A stretch of 64,000 nucleotides of DNA from Brachionus manjavacas (taxonomy: Eukaryota; Rotifera; Eurotatoria; Ploima; Brachionidae), in assembly GCA_019054805.1 (NCBI GenBank), contig JAHQIY010000007.1, forward strand, positions 5,275,501 through 5,339,500, given 5' to 3'. Every line of letters starts with the position of its first letter. Within the stretch, counting starts at the first letter, position 1. Shown piece by piece: positions 44,110-55,444 of the stretch. The notes beneath the pieces are model-generated. The model was not told where the DNA came from, ran no database searches, and saw only the letters and a program-made list of their open reading frames with translations. Both the position numbers and the translations under genes were made by a program.

Positions 44110-44541
44110 AACATTTAGATTTCTAAATCATAGAATTCCATAGAATTATAGTTATTTCACTTTAGTAGTATCATTAGCCGCCAATTGCTGAGATCTGAAT
44201 TTGTCAAACTGGTCTTTGAATGCATTTGCTGATGTTGCAGAAACCACAGTGTTCGGGAGCTCGTTCCATAAGGATGCCACTCTGTTCGTGGAGAAGTTTT
44301 CTCTTGGCTTAGACAAGCAGAGTTGCTTCCTGAGTCTTGGTTTTTCACGTAGATTCGTCGATGAGTAATTGATTTTTGGAGTTTGGCTTGAATCTGCGAA
44401 GGCATGAAGGTGAACAAATCTCTGTTTACTGACAATTTTGAAAAAATGGAATGCATCACCTCTTTTCCTTCTAATTTTTAGCGTAGGGATACCAATTTTT
44501 TCAAATCTTGAGAGATATTGAGATTTTTGAGACACGAGCAT
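44110..44541 (-). pseudogene. LINE 3' fragment
   Basis: The minus strand encodes RFEKIGIPTLKIRRKRGDAF, HLHAFADSSQTPKINYSSTN, KPRENFSTNRVASLWNELPN and FKDQFDKFRSQQL. This is the C-terminal LINE block of the same type as 41041-41350. No RT core is present, and the 3' tail is not clear. Confidence 0.75.
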
Positions 44542-45149
44542 ATAGTTATAATTAAGAATTCCATTCCAACAATTTGAGTGTTCAATAACTTAAATAAAGT
44601 TTTTAAAGATTAAACATTGTTTAATTATTAACCGGTTACATATATCAAAAAAGGGATAGAAAAAAAAATTAAAATATTTTGTGTTGATCAAAATTTGGAA
44701 GATTTGATTTTCTAAAAATAATTAATGCTTTCAATCAAAATTTTTCAGGCGATATATTTGTCATGAAAGTATCCTCACAAGGAATCTCAAATTTAAGCAT
44801 CTTTCTTAAATAAGCATTTGAAATTTTATTGATTGCTGTTGAAGAAGTCAATAAATATTTTGCAAAATTTAAGGATCAAAATTATATTTGTAAAGTTCTT
44901 TTTCCAAAGTGTTTAGCTTAATAGCCTCTTTGATTATTTTATTCTTTAGTAAAATCGAAAATTTGGAGCCGGTTTCTTTTCTCATTGTTATGTGAGTTAA
45001 GATCTTGAGTTTAGGTATAAGTTTCATAAATATGAGCGTCGTTTAACTTTAGGTCACTTTTTGCTTCAATTTAAAGTGATCAATACTGATTTAATCGTTA
45101 CTTTTTCTCTACTTTTCAAAATCTTTTTTTTTTAATTCAGAAAATTTAC
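44542..45149. other. AT-rich spacer
   Basis: It may include the decayed C-terminal end of the hAT transposase to the right, but no motif such as the dimerisation block is readable. Confidence 0.35.
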
Positions 45150-45980
45150 TTAACAATTCTAACATTCTTACATCTAAATTGGATGCTGTAATAAATAAAT
45201 CATTACCAAAAATATCATATTTGTCGAAATAAAAGCATCGTAAAAAGGTTGTAATGCTTCGACGGCTTGGTTTAACATGTTTTTTTTATTGGGATCAATC
45301 ACTTAATTTTCTTGTTTTTTTTTGCTTTTCTATCAGTCAAAGAAACGTTTATAGGCTCAATTTGTTCATTCAATCGTTCAAGCATTAAAAAGTTGAGTTC
45401 CAACGAGTTTGGACATCTTGAATCATTTTATGTTGTTTAAACCTGTACTTTATTTGTTTTTCTTCCAAAATCTCGCTCATAATTATGGATTTATGAAATA
45501 ATCCAGCTATCTAACGGCTTTTTTCAACCAATACCTTGTAATTTGTCAAAACACTAAATTCAAATTCGTTTAAACTCACGGTAGTTTCATCAGAATCAAT
45601 ATCCTCAAAACAATTCAATAATTCAGGCTCAGTTGATAGAGATTTAGATAATTAATAATTTTTTTTATGATCAAATTAAAGACATGGGTTATACAACCTA
45701 ATTGGTATATTTATCGCAATCTGAATTGATGTTATTTCAATTGATCTTGAATGTTTTTGGTAATTTCAGACATATTTCTTTGCATTACCAGTTTTGATAG
45801 ACATTACTTTGCCTAAAATGTTCCATTCTTTTAAGATATTTTATAGAACACTCGATATATTTTAACATGTATGATTCCGAATCAGATGACATAAAGTCAA
45901 TATACGATTGCATAATTTCATTGATCTATTAAAGAAATGACACGTTACACCTAAGTATGGAGACTGTGAAACTGAAGGCA
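45150..45980 (-). pseudogene. Degenerate hAT transposase, C-terminal half (hAT-1)
   Basis: The minus strand reads SPYLGVTCHFI (about 45950), GNAKKY (about 45785), CFEDIDSDETTVSLNEFEF (about 45560-45620), FHKSIIMSEILEEKQIKYRF (about 45450-45510) and QDVQTRWNSTFLMLERLNEQ (about 45370-45420). TRWNSTxLMLERL is the hallmark of hAT transposases. Many stops occur. The matching N-terminal half lies at 54180-54640, the other side of the Gypsy insertion. Confidence 0.75.
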
Positions 45981-45982
45981 TT

Positions 45983-46105
45983 GGAGGAGGAGGAGGAGAA
46001 TGGAAACTAATTTTGTTTAGTAAGCTTCTTTATTTTTTTAAAAACTAGAATCTCTTTAATTTATGAAGCGCAAGCTGTATTTATACATACAGCTCGCAGC
46101 TTACA
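45983..46105 (-). repeat. 3' LTR of Gypsy element
   Basis: On the minus strand it starts TGTAAGCTGCGAGCTGTATG and ends in TCCTCC repeats. It is about 95% identical by eye to the LTR at 54052-54173. TG start is seen; the other border is blurred by GGA triplet repeats. Confidence 0.8.
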
Positions 46106-47054
46106 TCCCTCGGCGCTTACTCGAAAATTTCGGTGGTCGGTTCGTCAATAACGAGAGCGAGCTCTCGTCCTTGCTCTGGCTCGGGCTCCGGTTGTTGTTA
46201 CTCTTGCTGTTGTTGTCGTTCTTGCTGTTGTTGTTCAAGTAGCATTTGACTTGGTGGGTCCTGCGCCAATTCATCCTGACTCCTCAAGATTTGATTTGAA
46301 GATTGGAACATTAAGGATGTCCCGAATTATAATCTCCTGATTGACCTCCATATATTCTTTTTTTCCTTGCTTGCTTTTTTTTTCTTTTTTTTTCTTTTTT
46401 TTTTATAGATTTCTTTAAACTATTCTTTTTTCCCTCCCTTTCTATTTCTTTGGATTTCAATCCACGTGTTTTTTTATTTTTTTCTAGAGAAGGATCACAA
46501 TAAGATGATCCAAAAATTAAAACAATTGCTTTCTTGCTAGTTACTAAATTTTGTCTTGCGCATGCTAAATAACGCACTTGTTTTTTTTCAAAAAATAAAA
46601 AAAATTGAGTTTTTGCTTTAACTTGCGAAACGCTTGCTGTAATCAAATTTAAAATAAAATAATAATACAATAAGTGGAAATAAGTAAATAAATACAATAA
46701 AAAAATAGAAAAATATTTAAATAATAAATAGTTTATTGTTAGGATAAATATGTGTTTAAATCTTGCTTTTTCTTGTGTGATCTCATGTGTGCTGCGAGAC
46801 CGGCGGCTGATTTGGCGCAAAAGTCGCAAGATCACACTTTTATTCTCTTGCAATTTTATCATTTGCGTCATCGAAGGTCTAGCTGTTGAACTCAGCTCGC
46901 TCTTTCGGTTTTTGTTGCCTTTTTGTGCCCGAACTTGCTTGAGCTCTTGCTTTCTGCTCGAAAGTAATAACTTCTTCGCCAGGCTGTACTGCGTTTCTCA
47001 GCTGTCTCATTCGGGCGATTCTTGCGGCCATTGTGAATTTGTCGTCTTGCCAAT

Positions 47055-47690
47055 CTAAGTCCGAACTTTCGATTGTTTTAGCCGTAGGCCTGCTATAAAA
47101 TTTTGCATTATGTTGCGATGTACGACTTGTATTTTTCTAGTTTCGGGGTCGATAATTTCGAAATTGACCAGTAACACTAGATCTCCAACTTTAAACTCGA
47201 TTAACGTTCTTGTTTTATTGACGCTTGTGATCGATAAAAAGCACTTAGCATTTGCTATTTGGTTTTTATCGTACGCTCCGCTAGGCCATTGCATTGTGGA
47301 TGATAACTAGTCGTTCTCAGTTTCTTGATGCCGTTTTACTTGCAAAACATGTCGAATTCTTTCGATTCGAAATTCCTTGGTCTGTCAATATTGAGTAAGG
47401 AGCTCCAAAAATATCCATCAGTTTTTTCTTTGCGAAGGATGTAGAGTCTTGCGTAGTGATATTTGGTGCTGCAGTATTAGTGATGCAGTATTTTGACCAA
47501 TGGTCTATTGCCAAGAAAAAGTACTTGTTACCGTCTTGTGTGACTTTAAGCGGACCGGCCACGTCTATTTTCCAACGTGCTGAGTGGCTTGTGATCTGTG
47601 AAGAATCGTACATGTCTTCCAAAAATGTATATTTTTAAATGTTTCGACGACCAAACAATGGCCAGCAAGATGTGGGAAACCGGTTTGGCG
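47055..47690 (-). pseudogene. Gypsy integrase region
   Basis: HLAGHCLVVETFKNIHFWK (about 47640-47690) is the end of the H2C2 zinc domain. The catalytic core follows: WKIDVAGPL (first Asp, about 47560), ILTDQG (second Asp, about 47385) and YHPQCNGLAERT (Glu, about 47280-47310). So D-D-E are all readable, though in different frames. A C-terminal RTLIEFKVGDLVLLVNF GPY-type region follows (about 47160-47210). At least three frame breaks make it inactive. Confidence 0.75.
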
Positions 47691-47740
47691 AACCGGTTTG
47701 AAGATGGAGCCGGTTTGGCGAACCGGTTTGAAGATGGATT
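47681..47740. repeat. Two 30-bp repeat units, left end of hAT-2
   Basis: The units read CCGGTTTGGCGAACCGGTTT followed by GAAGATGGA. They are the inverse orientation of the array at 51070-51189. Each unit contains palindromic ACCGGT twice. Confidence 0.8.
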
Positions 47741-47770
47741 CGATGGATTCGAAGATCAATTAACACCTCC

Positions 47771-48139
47771 AAAATAAACGGTATAAACTATGCGGTCTGG
47801 TGATTAGAAAATAAAAATTAAATTTTTAAAAATTTAATATGTTTATTAGAGAAAAAAAAAAAAAATTTTTATTTAATAACATTAAATTTAAAATTAAAAT
47901 TTTATTAAAAAATTTAAAATGAAAAAATCTATTTAAAAAATAAAGAAAAAAAATTTTTATTTTTATTTTTAATAAAATTTTAAATTTTTCTTTCTTTGTT
48001 TTTTGTAATAGATTTTTTTTGAATTTATTTTTTAAATTAAAAAATTGTTTTTTTGAATTAATTAACATATAAAATTATCTTAAATTTTTATTTTTTATTA
48101 ACTTATCACCTCTTATCTTATCACCAGACCGTTTATTTT
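47771..48139. mobile_element. Small AT-rich TIR element inside hAT-2
   Basis: The ends AAAATAAACGGT (47771-47782) and ACCGTTTATTTT (48128-48139) are inverted. The match extends into GGTCTGGTGAT / ATCACCAGACC, with a small insertion in the left arm. The interior is almost pure A/T and non-coding. Confidence 0.6.
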
Positions 48140-48149
48140 AGACCTTTCA

Positions 48150-48240
48150 TTTTTGCGGAGCAAAAAAAACACCGCCTAGCTGAGCGGCCAAAAGTTGGCC
48201 GGTCAGATGAACGCTTATACGAATCGGAACACTAGATAGG
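48150..48240. repeat. Fragment of GACCG-rich dispersed repeat
   Basis: The minus strand reads TAGTGTTCCGATTCGTATAA...GACCGGCCAACTTTTGGCCG...CAGCTAGGCGGTG, resembling the left part of the element at 29772-30246 (TAGTGTTGGGACCCGTACAA...CAGCTAGGCGGTC). Confidence 0.55.
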
Positions 48241-48614
48241 AGCTATCCAATTAATTTTTTGTTTAAAAAAACCAAATAGTTAATTAATTGTAAGATACTC
48301 TTATTTAAAATAAATGCTTATGAGCCAATTTTTATATTTTGAACTAGTTCGATGATTGATGCAAACAGAGTGCACTTTTTTTTTAAATTGATTTTTTAAA
48401 ATAATTCTAAACCTTTAATTTTAAATTTTGAATAAAGAAATGATTTATTTAATATATTTTATTAATTTTTCAAATAAATAAAATGAAAGTAAAATAATGT
48501 TCTTTTTATTACTTTTATTTTTTAATTTTCATTATTTTCAATTATTGTAATTTATTCCACCATTTGAGCCAAAGAAGTTCTTCAACTGTGTCTGGTGTAA
48601 GATTTTACCTATTT

Positions 48615-50470
48615 TTATCTATTGTCAATTTTTACAATTGAAAAACATCTTTCTGATGGAATACTTGAAGGCATAATTCCTAAATAGTCCATTGTCATTC
48701 GAGATAAAATTAAAAAATTTTTACGGTTATTGTTCCACCATTTTAGGATGTCAATATCTTCAGTAAATATAATGGCTGGTTGTTTTAAATACTTGTTGAT
48801 TTCAGATTCATTATTTATCGATGTATTTGTAATTGTTGCGATCATTCTTTCTGCGAGAGACTCAGGACGCGTTAGACTTTGAGTAATCGGAATTTCATCT
48901 GTTTCAATATTTTCACCCAAATATCTTTCAAAAAAATCTAACAATATTTTTTATGCAAGCCTCTTTGGTTCTCTTTCCTTAATATATAAAAGCTTAAATC
49001 GAGGATCAAACGAATGGCAAAGTGGAAAATTCTTTTATCTTTGGCCAATATATCTCAAATTTTTTAACCATTTCATCAATAGCAACTTTCATTGTTTCAA
49101 ACTCAATGCTGCTTGAAAAGTTTCTTAGATTTTCTTCTATTTGTCTAAAACTAGGATAAAAACTTGAAAAACAAACTTGCTTATCATATTAAAGATCTTG
49201 TGTGGCTAAATTTAAAAACAGTTTTAAAAAAAATCTTTTAATCGGTTTCAGTTTTAAATTACCTTGATTAAATAGCTCAAGAAGAAGGCATATTTTTTGG
49301 GCTAATAACCAATCGTTATCATCAAGTTGGTTATATGTTATATTTCCTTGTGAACAAATATGAATTGATGTTGATGTTAAAAATTTTTTAATCCAAAATG
49401 CAGTTTTAATCATTTCGTGTGTCGAATTCCATTTAGTCTTAACATCAAGAACAACATTGATTTTAGGCTCATCGTTTGATTATTCTTGTGAATCTAGGAA
49501 TTGTACAAGACGTGATGAGCTGTGAATTTTTTTGAAAAAAAAACGAAATTTTTCAAAAAGATATGAGATTGATTCGTTTTCCAGGCCAGTTTGAACAATT
49601 AGATGTAAGATATGTAGAGCACATCTAATATGCATTCGATTTTCATTAGCACAACAGAACATTTCCCCAAAGCAAACCATGTTTGAAGCATTATCGGTTG
49701 TAACTGTTAAAGTTTTGTCATTAATTGAAAATTTATCTAATACCTAAGAAAATAAATAATTATTCAAATCAATTTTTTATAAAATTATAATTACTCTTTT
49801 CAAATTTTCAAGTATAAATAAAGCGTCATGAGGATGTGGAAAATAAAAAACATCAAGAAGCATGCTTGTCAATTTCCAATTATTATTCACAAAATGAACC
49901 GTGACAGACATATAGAGCTCATTACAATGAGATGTCCAAATATCAATTGTGACATGAATTTTTGAAATAAATGATTCTAACATTTCTTTAATGTTATTCA
50001 AACAAATTTCATATCTTAACTTGATCTTTTCTCTTACAGTTTTTCTACAAGGAATAATATATTTGTTTTTTAAACTATAGATGAATCTTATAAAATCCGG
50101 ATCATCAGCTAACATGAATGCTTGAATATTAATTAAAAAAGTCAAAAACAAATCGGTGATTCGTGATTGTTCTGATACTCGAATGACTTTTGGACTTGTG
50201 AAATATTCAAACTCAGAGTCAGAATCTTCAAAAGAAGGCTAAATAACATTGTGCTCAACTTTTAGATGATTTACCAAAATTCTAGTACTTGTCGATTCAG
50301 CGTAAACTTTTGAGCAATTTTCATAAACACAAACATTTTTTTTTGTTCAGGATTTTTTTTCATATGTTGCCACACATGGCTTGAGCTACGTCTTTCTTCT
50401 TTTCTTCGTTTCGATACTGGCGACAAAAGCAAAGCTGATTCGCTTGTCATTGGTAGCGAAATTTTGAATT
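48615..50470 (-). pseudogene. hAT-2 transposase (BED finger and dimerisation domain)
   Basis: From the upper end: a BED zinc finger VCVYENCSKVYAES...LVNHLKVEH (about 50270-50380), then FLINIQAFMLADDPDFIRFI (49.8-50.15 kb) with VTIDIWTSHCNELYMSVTVH, then HIRCALHILHLIVQTGLENE (about 49590-49640). The end is DILKWWNNNRKNF and LSRMTMDYLGIMPSSIPSER (48620-48760), the hAT C-terminal dimerisation signature. Stops and frameshifts fall between the blocks, and the intron status of a gap near 49750 is unclear. Inactive as read. Confidence 0.8.
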
Positions 50471-51069
50471 TTCAAATATTTTTTTGTAAATTTAATAAAA
50501 AAATTATAATTGCTATTAACATGTAAATATAATAGAAAAAGATTTCATTTTTTATTAAGAAACACCAATCCCGAAAAAACGTGAAAACGTTTAAAAAATT
50601 TAGAACAGTTTCTGCTTAGAAGCATATGGAGTCTTTTGTGCAATATTTAAAAAAAAAAATTGGGCAAAGCAGTTGTAAAAGTTTTTGATTAAATAAAATA
50701 ATTTATATTTTAATTAAAATTGATCATTTTATCAACAAATTATTATTAATTTTTTTGTTGCTTTTTTTTATGCTAAAATAAAATTTTAAAGTTTTTTAAT
50801 GAAAAAATCTTCACATGAATTAAACTGTCTAGCTTTTTTTTTTAAATACTATTCAAAACTTTTTTTTTAAAGCGAACAGTTAGCAATAAGAAGAAGAGAA
50901 AAAATATTCTTTAGAATTAATTTTGCTTTTCGGAAAAAAATATTTGAATTTGTTTTAAGATGCATGCATTTAAAAAATAAAATTAATTTACTTTTTGGAT
51001 TTATAATAAAAAATTTAAGAAAACATTCATTTTTACAATAAACTAAACAGTTAAACCATTCCATCTGCC

Positions 51070-51189
51070 AACCGGTTCGCCAAACCGGTTCCATCTTCGA
51101 ACCGGTTCACCATACCGGTTCCATCTTCAAACCGGTTCACCATACCGGTTCCATCTTCAAACCGGTTCGCCAAACCGTGTCTATCTTCC
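51070..51189. repeat. Four 30-bp tandem units, right end of hAT-2
   Basis: The units begin at 51070, 51100, 51130 and 51160 and read AACCGGTTCGCCAAACCGG then TTCCATCTTCA with few changes. Degenerate ACCGGTT copies continue to about 51260. Confidence 0.85.
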
Positions 51190-51267
51190 AACTGGTTTTC
51201 CTTTGAACCGGTTTGAAAACGGTTCGAAAAAACTGGTTTGAAACCGGTTCAAATTCTTACTCGGGAT

Positions 51268-52991
51268 GCGTCACAATAATTGTCAAAATTTTGTCTAAAA
51301 TCAGGAAAAACTAAAATGGGAACTTTAGTAAGTTGGTTCTTGCGTTTTTTCAAAAGTTTGCTGTGTTTCTTCGGTCCACAAAAATTTTGCTTTCAACTTG
51401 GTTAAGTCAACAGGCATGATGCTATTTAGCTGAAGTGTTCGATGAATCTCCTGTAATAGGACATCATGCCAAGAAAACGCTTTTATTCTTCCTTGCTTTT
51501 CGAAGGTTTCATCTCGCAAATGATCTTTCCCTTATAGCAATTTGTTTGATGTCCGTCTTTGGAAATTTCGAACCCAAGGTAATTTACCTTGCTTTTGAAA
51601 AAATGGCACTTGCCTGGATTGAGCTTGAGTACTGCTTGCTTAAAACGCGTTAAAACTTGTTCTTACCGGGAAAGATGAGCACCAAAGTCTCTCGAAAAGA
51701 CTATTACGTCGTCTAGATAGACTAGACAGTATACCCATGACAGTCCTTGCAACAAATTGTCCATTAGCCGTTGAAATGTCGACCGGGGGTTACACAAACC
51801 AAACGGCATTACGTTGAAGTGGTATAGATTGTTGTTAGCAATGAATGCCGTTTTCTCCTTGTCTTTACCCGATAAGTGTATTTGCCAAAATCCGCTTACC
51901 ATGTCCAGTGTGGTGAAGTATTGGGAACCGCCTAAAGCGTCCATCGTGTCGTCGATTCTCGGTAACGGGTAGGCGTCTTTGATCGTAACACCGTTGAGCT
52001 TCCTAAAATCGATACAGAATCGGTACTTTTGTTTTCCGTCTTCGCTCTTTTTCCTTGCTAAGATAATCGGGCTGGACCAAGGACTCCTGCTTTCTTCAAT
52101 AATGTACTTGCTCAACATTTCATTAACTTGCCGTGTGACTTCCTCTTGCGCTGCTTGTGACAACAGATAAGATTCGTGTTATTGGCTTAGCTTCTCCGGT
52201 CTCTATGCTGTGTTATGTAAGGTTCGTTGCACCGGTGTCGAATTCCGACCATTGAAAAACGTCCTTGTGCCGCTCAACGAGTTCCCGGATTGGCTCTTTT
52301 TGCTTCTCTGATAGGTCGTGACCGATTATGATTTTGTGCCAATTAATTTCGCCGTTTTTCAGCTTTAGAGAATCTTCTTTTTCTTCTAAGATTTCGACTT
52401 CTTCTAGCTCGCCTTTTTCATTGTTATCTTCAATGGTTACACCGTTTTGAGTAAGGTTTAAAACGCTTAAGATGATTGTGCTATCGTCTGCTACTTTGTT
52501 AATACTACTTGCCCAAACTAATCCGCGATCTAGCTTAACAATAGAACACGACTGTGGTTCAAAAATTACTTGAGTGTTAGCTTCGGTATCTCAAACATTA
52601 GATTTGATCAATTGCTCGCACCTTTCTTCAACAACTCGCTTTGAATCGATCGCAATCGTACACTTGCTCGTCTTCTTTTACGCTTTTATCGTCTAATGTA
52701 ATTGATTTTGAACCAAAGTAGAAACGAACCTAAGTTAATGCTTAGCTTCAGCTTGCCTATTGCACAATTAACGGACTCGCAGTTCAAGCTGATTTTATCG
52801 TCAAATCGATTCTTTTTCAGTCCAAATTTGTTCTTGGTGTTTTGTTCATTCACAAACTTGCTTATTTTATCTGCAATTTTCGGGCACAGTTTGTTTATGT
52901 TGATAAAGGATGCTGTGGCTCCGCTATTAATCAACATTGTTACTTCAAGCTTGCTTTTGTCTAACTCAACGTTTACGTCTACTCTCGTCAA
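51268..52991 (-). pseudogene. Gypsy protease and reverse transcriptase
   Basis: The protease motif is MLINSGATASFI (about 52920-52950). The family needs D-S/T-G, and Asp is replaced by Asn, so this copy should be inactive. RT at 51663-52163 reads YRFCIDFRKLNGVTIKDAYP, FTTLDMVSGFWQIHL (first Asp) and VYCLVYLDDVIVFS (YLDD, catalytic), so the RT core is nearly intact. After a frameshift the frame resumes with KFLWTEETQQTFEK (51350) and VPILVFPDFRQNFDNYCDAS (51265-51320), the RNase H start, where hAT-2 interrupts. Confidence 0.85.
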
Positions 52992-53862
52992 ATTTGCTTT
53001 TTTTAACGCTTCTACAACTGAGGCTCACGTAGTAGACCGTATGTGCTTCCATTTCGCTGTCACTTGCATTTTCCTCCGCTTCAATTGTATAAGCTTGTGG
53101 TTTTTGCGCGTAGCCTGTGTTTCTGTTTGAATTCGAGCTCTTGCTTTGATATTTGCTATTTTTCCTGTCGGTTTGCATTCTATTTCCACTTACGTTTTGT
53201 GTCTTTCTGGTTTCTGCTAAACGTTTCCAGCATTCGGCCCATTTGTGTCCTAATTTTTGGCAATAGTTGCAAGTTCCCATGAATCTCATCTTGCCTCTTG
53301 TATAGGGACCTTGTTCCCTAAACTCGCTCTTCTTGATACTTACTTCTTCTACGCCGCTGTTATAATTATTCTTCTCGTAATCGATTTTCTTTTCCAAAGA
53401 TTTCACGATCTCTTTCCACTCTTTGTCAATTACCAGTTCGATAAAATTCCTAGTGTTTGAAGGAACGCTTTTCATCAACTTGTCCTTCAAGAGTTGCTCC
53501 CGAAATTCTATTTGTAGACCTGGCATTGCTTTGTCAATCAATCCTTCTATGATGTGACAAAATGCTGGTATTGTTTCGCCATGCTTAATTGTTCGTGTGT
53601 TGAACTTGTTTCAGTAATGACTCGCTGGTTTAACGCAAAGTTCTTTCAGATTCTTGAAAATTTGCTGAATGTCTCTCTTTTCGTTCTGCGTCAGCGAATT
53701 GTAAGTTTCTAAGGCTTTACTGTCAAGGCTAAACACTATTGCTCTCACTTGTTGGGCTTCGTCCCACAAGTACATAGACGCATCAAACCCCAATGCGTTC
53801 GAGAACTCTTTGAGGCTTATATTTTCGCCATCATAAACAATGTTTGATCCTTTTCTTGCCAT
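52966..53862 (-). pseudogene. Gypsy gag with CCHC zinc knuckle
   Basis: It starts MARKGSNIVYDGENISLKEF and has a capsid-like segment (EAQQVRAIVFSLDSKALETY). A break falls at about 53610, and the frame resumes through HGETIPAFC. CNYCQKLGHKWAEC (about 53235-53280) is a canonical C-x2-C-x4-H-x4-C knuckle. The Lys/Asn-rich tail reaches 52966 and overlaps the protease frame, consistent with a frameshifted gag-pol join. Confidence 0.8.
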
Positions 53863-54051
53863 AACTTAAGCTTAATAATTCTATGAATTTGATGAAAAGT
53901 TTATTTTTTTTTTCAACTTCCAATAAGCTGGCTTTACAGTTTTAAAAACTTAGCTGACTTGTATTCTTGATTTCAATTGGATTTACACGCTTAAAAACTC
54001 AATCTTTTCTTGCTAATTCTCTCGCGACTGGCTTTACAAATTAAAAAAGGC

Positions 54052-54173
54052 AGGAGAAGGAGGAGAATGGAAACTAATTTTTTTTAGTAAGCTTATTTAT
54101 TTCTTTTAAAACTAGAATCTCTTTTATTTTATGAAGCGCAAGCTGTATTTATACATACAGCTCGCAGCTTACA
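54052..54173 (-). repeat. 5' LTR of Gypsy element
   Basis: It is the partner of 45983-46105, starting TGTAAGCTGCGAGC on the minus strand. Both copies share the GCGCAAGCTGTATTTATACA region, read on the plus strand, and the AGAATGGAAACTAA end. Confidence 0.8.
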
Positions 54174-54179
54174 ATACTT

Positions 54180-54640
54180 TTGTATTGATGTCAAATAATC
54201 AATGAGTGATGGCTACTGCTCGGACTACTAACAGCTCTTTTCGAATTAGCCAAACTATGTATTGGTATTGATTGTTTAAAACCGTATTACTTAAGGTATA
54301 CCTAGTTGGAATTAAGAATAAAACATTGAGCGATCTTACAAATTTTATAAAACATTGATTTTCAACAATTCGAAATGGTAATGAAGGTTTAAAATGAACT
54401 GCCCAGCTTTGGTTAAATTCTTTATTTTTTATTGGGCATGTTGATCTTTTTTATATCACTTTGATCGTCACCAGAATTTGAACCAATTTCGTTTATGTTG
54501 TGTTCATTAAAAAGATGGTTTTTCATATTTGTCGTTGATTTTCCAGAATAAGTTATTGGACAATATTGCACTTGTGGATAGCCGTTTACTGATTTTTTTA
54601 TTTTCCTTGATGTGTTGTAACGGGGGTTTCCTGAAAAGAT
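54180..54640 (-). pseudogene. Degenerate hAT transposase, N-terminal half (hAT-1)
   Basis: The minus strand reads NQCFIKFVRSLNVLFLIPTR then LSNTVL (about 54280-54350). It continues LLVVRAVAITHWLFDINTKV up to the LTR. These match the region before the conserved HFI block of hAT transposases, which resumes at 45950 beyond the Gypsy element. A finger-like CPIKN.. stretch is upstream. Many stops. Confidence 0.6.
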
Positions 54641-54644
54641 TGTG

Positions 54645-55245
54645 ACTGATTACTTGCAATTTAAGTACTGGTTTCACTCACTAAAGATAGATGAGTCAAT
54701 AATCGTCTTTTACATGTAATTACTTATATTGTATTTGAGAGAATATTATTTAACAAAAATCGTATAGTAGAAAAAAATTTGCAGTTAAACAAATCACTAT
54801 TTGAATTTTGTCACTATTTTGTCAAATCACTATTTTTTTCTTAAGTCAAAAAATTTAATATTTGAACAGACTTTAAACATACATTAAATTTTTATAAATC
54901 TAAAATTTTGCTTTTTTTTAGATTCAAACAGGAAATCAGATATTATTTTTTAAATTTGAATATGAAGTCATAAATATTTAGTATATAAATTTTCTTTTAA
55001 TTTTGTTTTTTAATTAATACTTTATTTAAGTTGTTATTCTAAAAAAATTTCCAATTGATAAAGCAAAATTTGACATAGACTTTTAACTTAATATCTGAAA
55101 GAGCTTTACAAAAAATCACAAATATATTTATCTATTCATAACATAATATTATTTTTTTTAATATAAATAAAGTGAGGGTAAGTAAAATAATAGAAGATAG
55201 TTTAAACAGCATATTAAAGAAAAAAGAATTGGAAATCGAAAAAAA
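54645..55245. other. AT-rich spacer
   Basis: I see no gene. It probably includes the decayed outer part of hAT-1, but no terminal repeat could be recognised. Confidence 0.4.
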
Positions 55246-55249
55246 AATG

Positions 55250-55440
55250 TCAAATACTCGCCTATAATTAATTTTTTTGACTCTCAAACCGAATTTGAGT
55301 TGAGACCGAAAATATCAATTACTTTATAATGCATCCAATGCGGTTACTTTTATAAAGCGAAATTAGGTGAATAAGGAAACTTGAAAAAACACTTAGAAAA
55401 GTTTCACAAGAATATCAAAAATTGGCTTATTTCATTATTT
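55250..55440 (+). pseudogene. BED-type zinc finger remnant
   Basis: The plus strand reads CIQCGYFYKAKLGE-stop-GNLKKHLEKFHKN (about 55330-55410), the C-x2-C...H-x4-H BED finger of hAT elements with one stop. It is opposite in strand to hAT-1 and so probably belongs to a third hAT copy. Confidence 0.45.
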
Positions 55441-55444
55441 TATT

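Larger units (their letters stand above)
47681..51260 (-). mobile_element. hAT transposon (hAT-2) nested in the Gypsy element
   Basis: A BED finger and hAT transposase lie at 48615-50470. Both ends of the inserted block consist of ACCGGTT-rich 30-bp repeats in opposite orientation (47681-47740 and 51070-51260). The block separates Gypsy DNYCDAS (RNase H start, about 51270) from the integrase zinc domain. Exact termini and target duplication were not resolved; ends are given at the change from Gypsy to repeat sequence. Confidence 0.6.
45983..54173 (-). mobile_element. Ty3/Gypsy LTR retrotransposon, minus, inactive
   Basis: Short LTRs lie at 54052-54173 (5' LTR) and 45983-46105 (3' LTR), with gag, protease and RT at 51.3-53.9 kb and integrase at 47.05-47.69 kb in the usual Gypsy order. 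The element lies inside a hAT transposase pseudogene. Its own interior is interrupted at the RNase H / integrase zinc-domain region by another hAT (47681-51260). About 800 bp of the expected RNase H and linker is not found. Frames contain stops and frameshifts. No exact 4-5 bp target duplication could be agreed on. Confidence 0.85.

Noticed and set aside
46311..46871. 186-codon minus-strand frame inside the Gypsy element
   Set aside because: It covers the low-complexity Lys/Ile-rich region beyond integrase; no domain and strong A/T bias.
47826..48068. 80-codon Phe/Lys-only minus frame
   Set aside because: It is translation of an A/T-only stretch inside a small TIR element.
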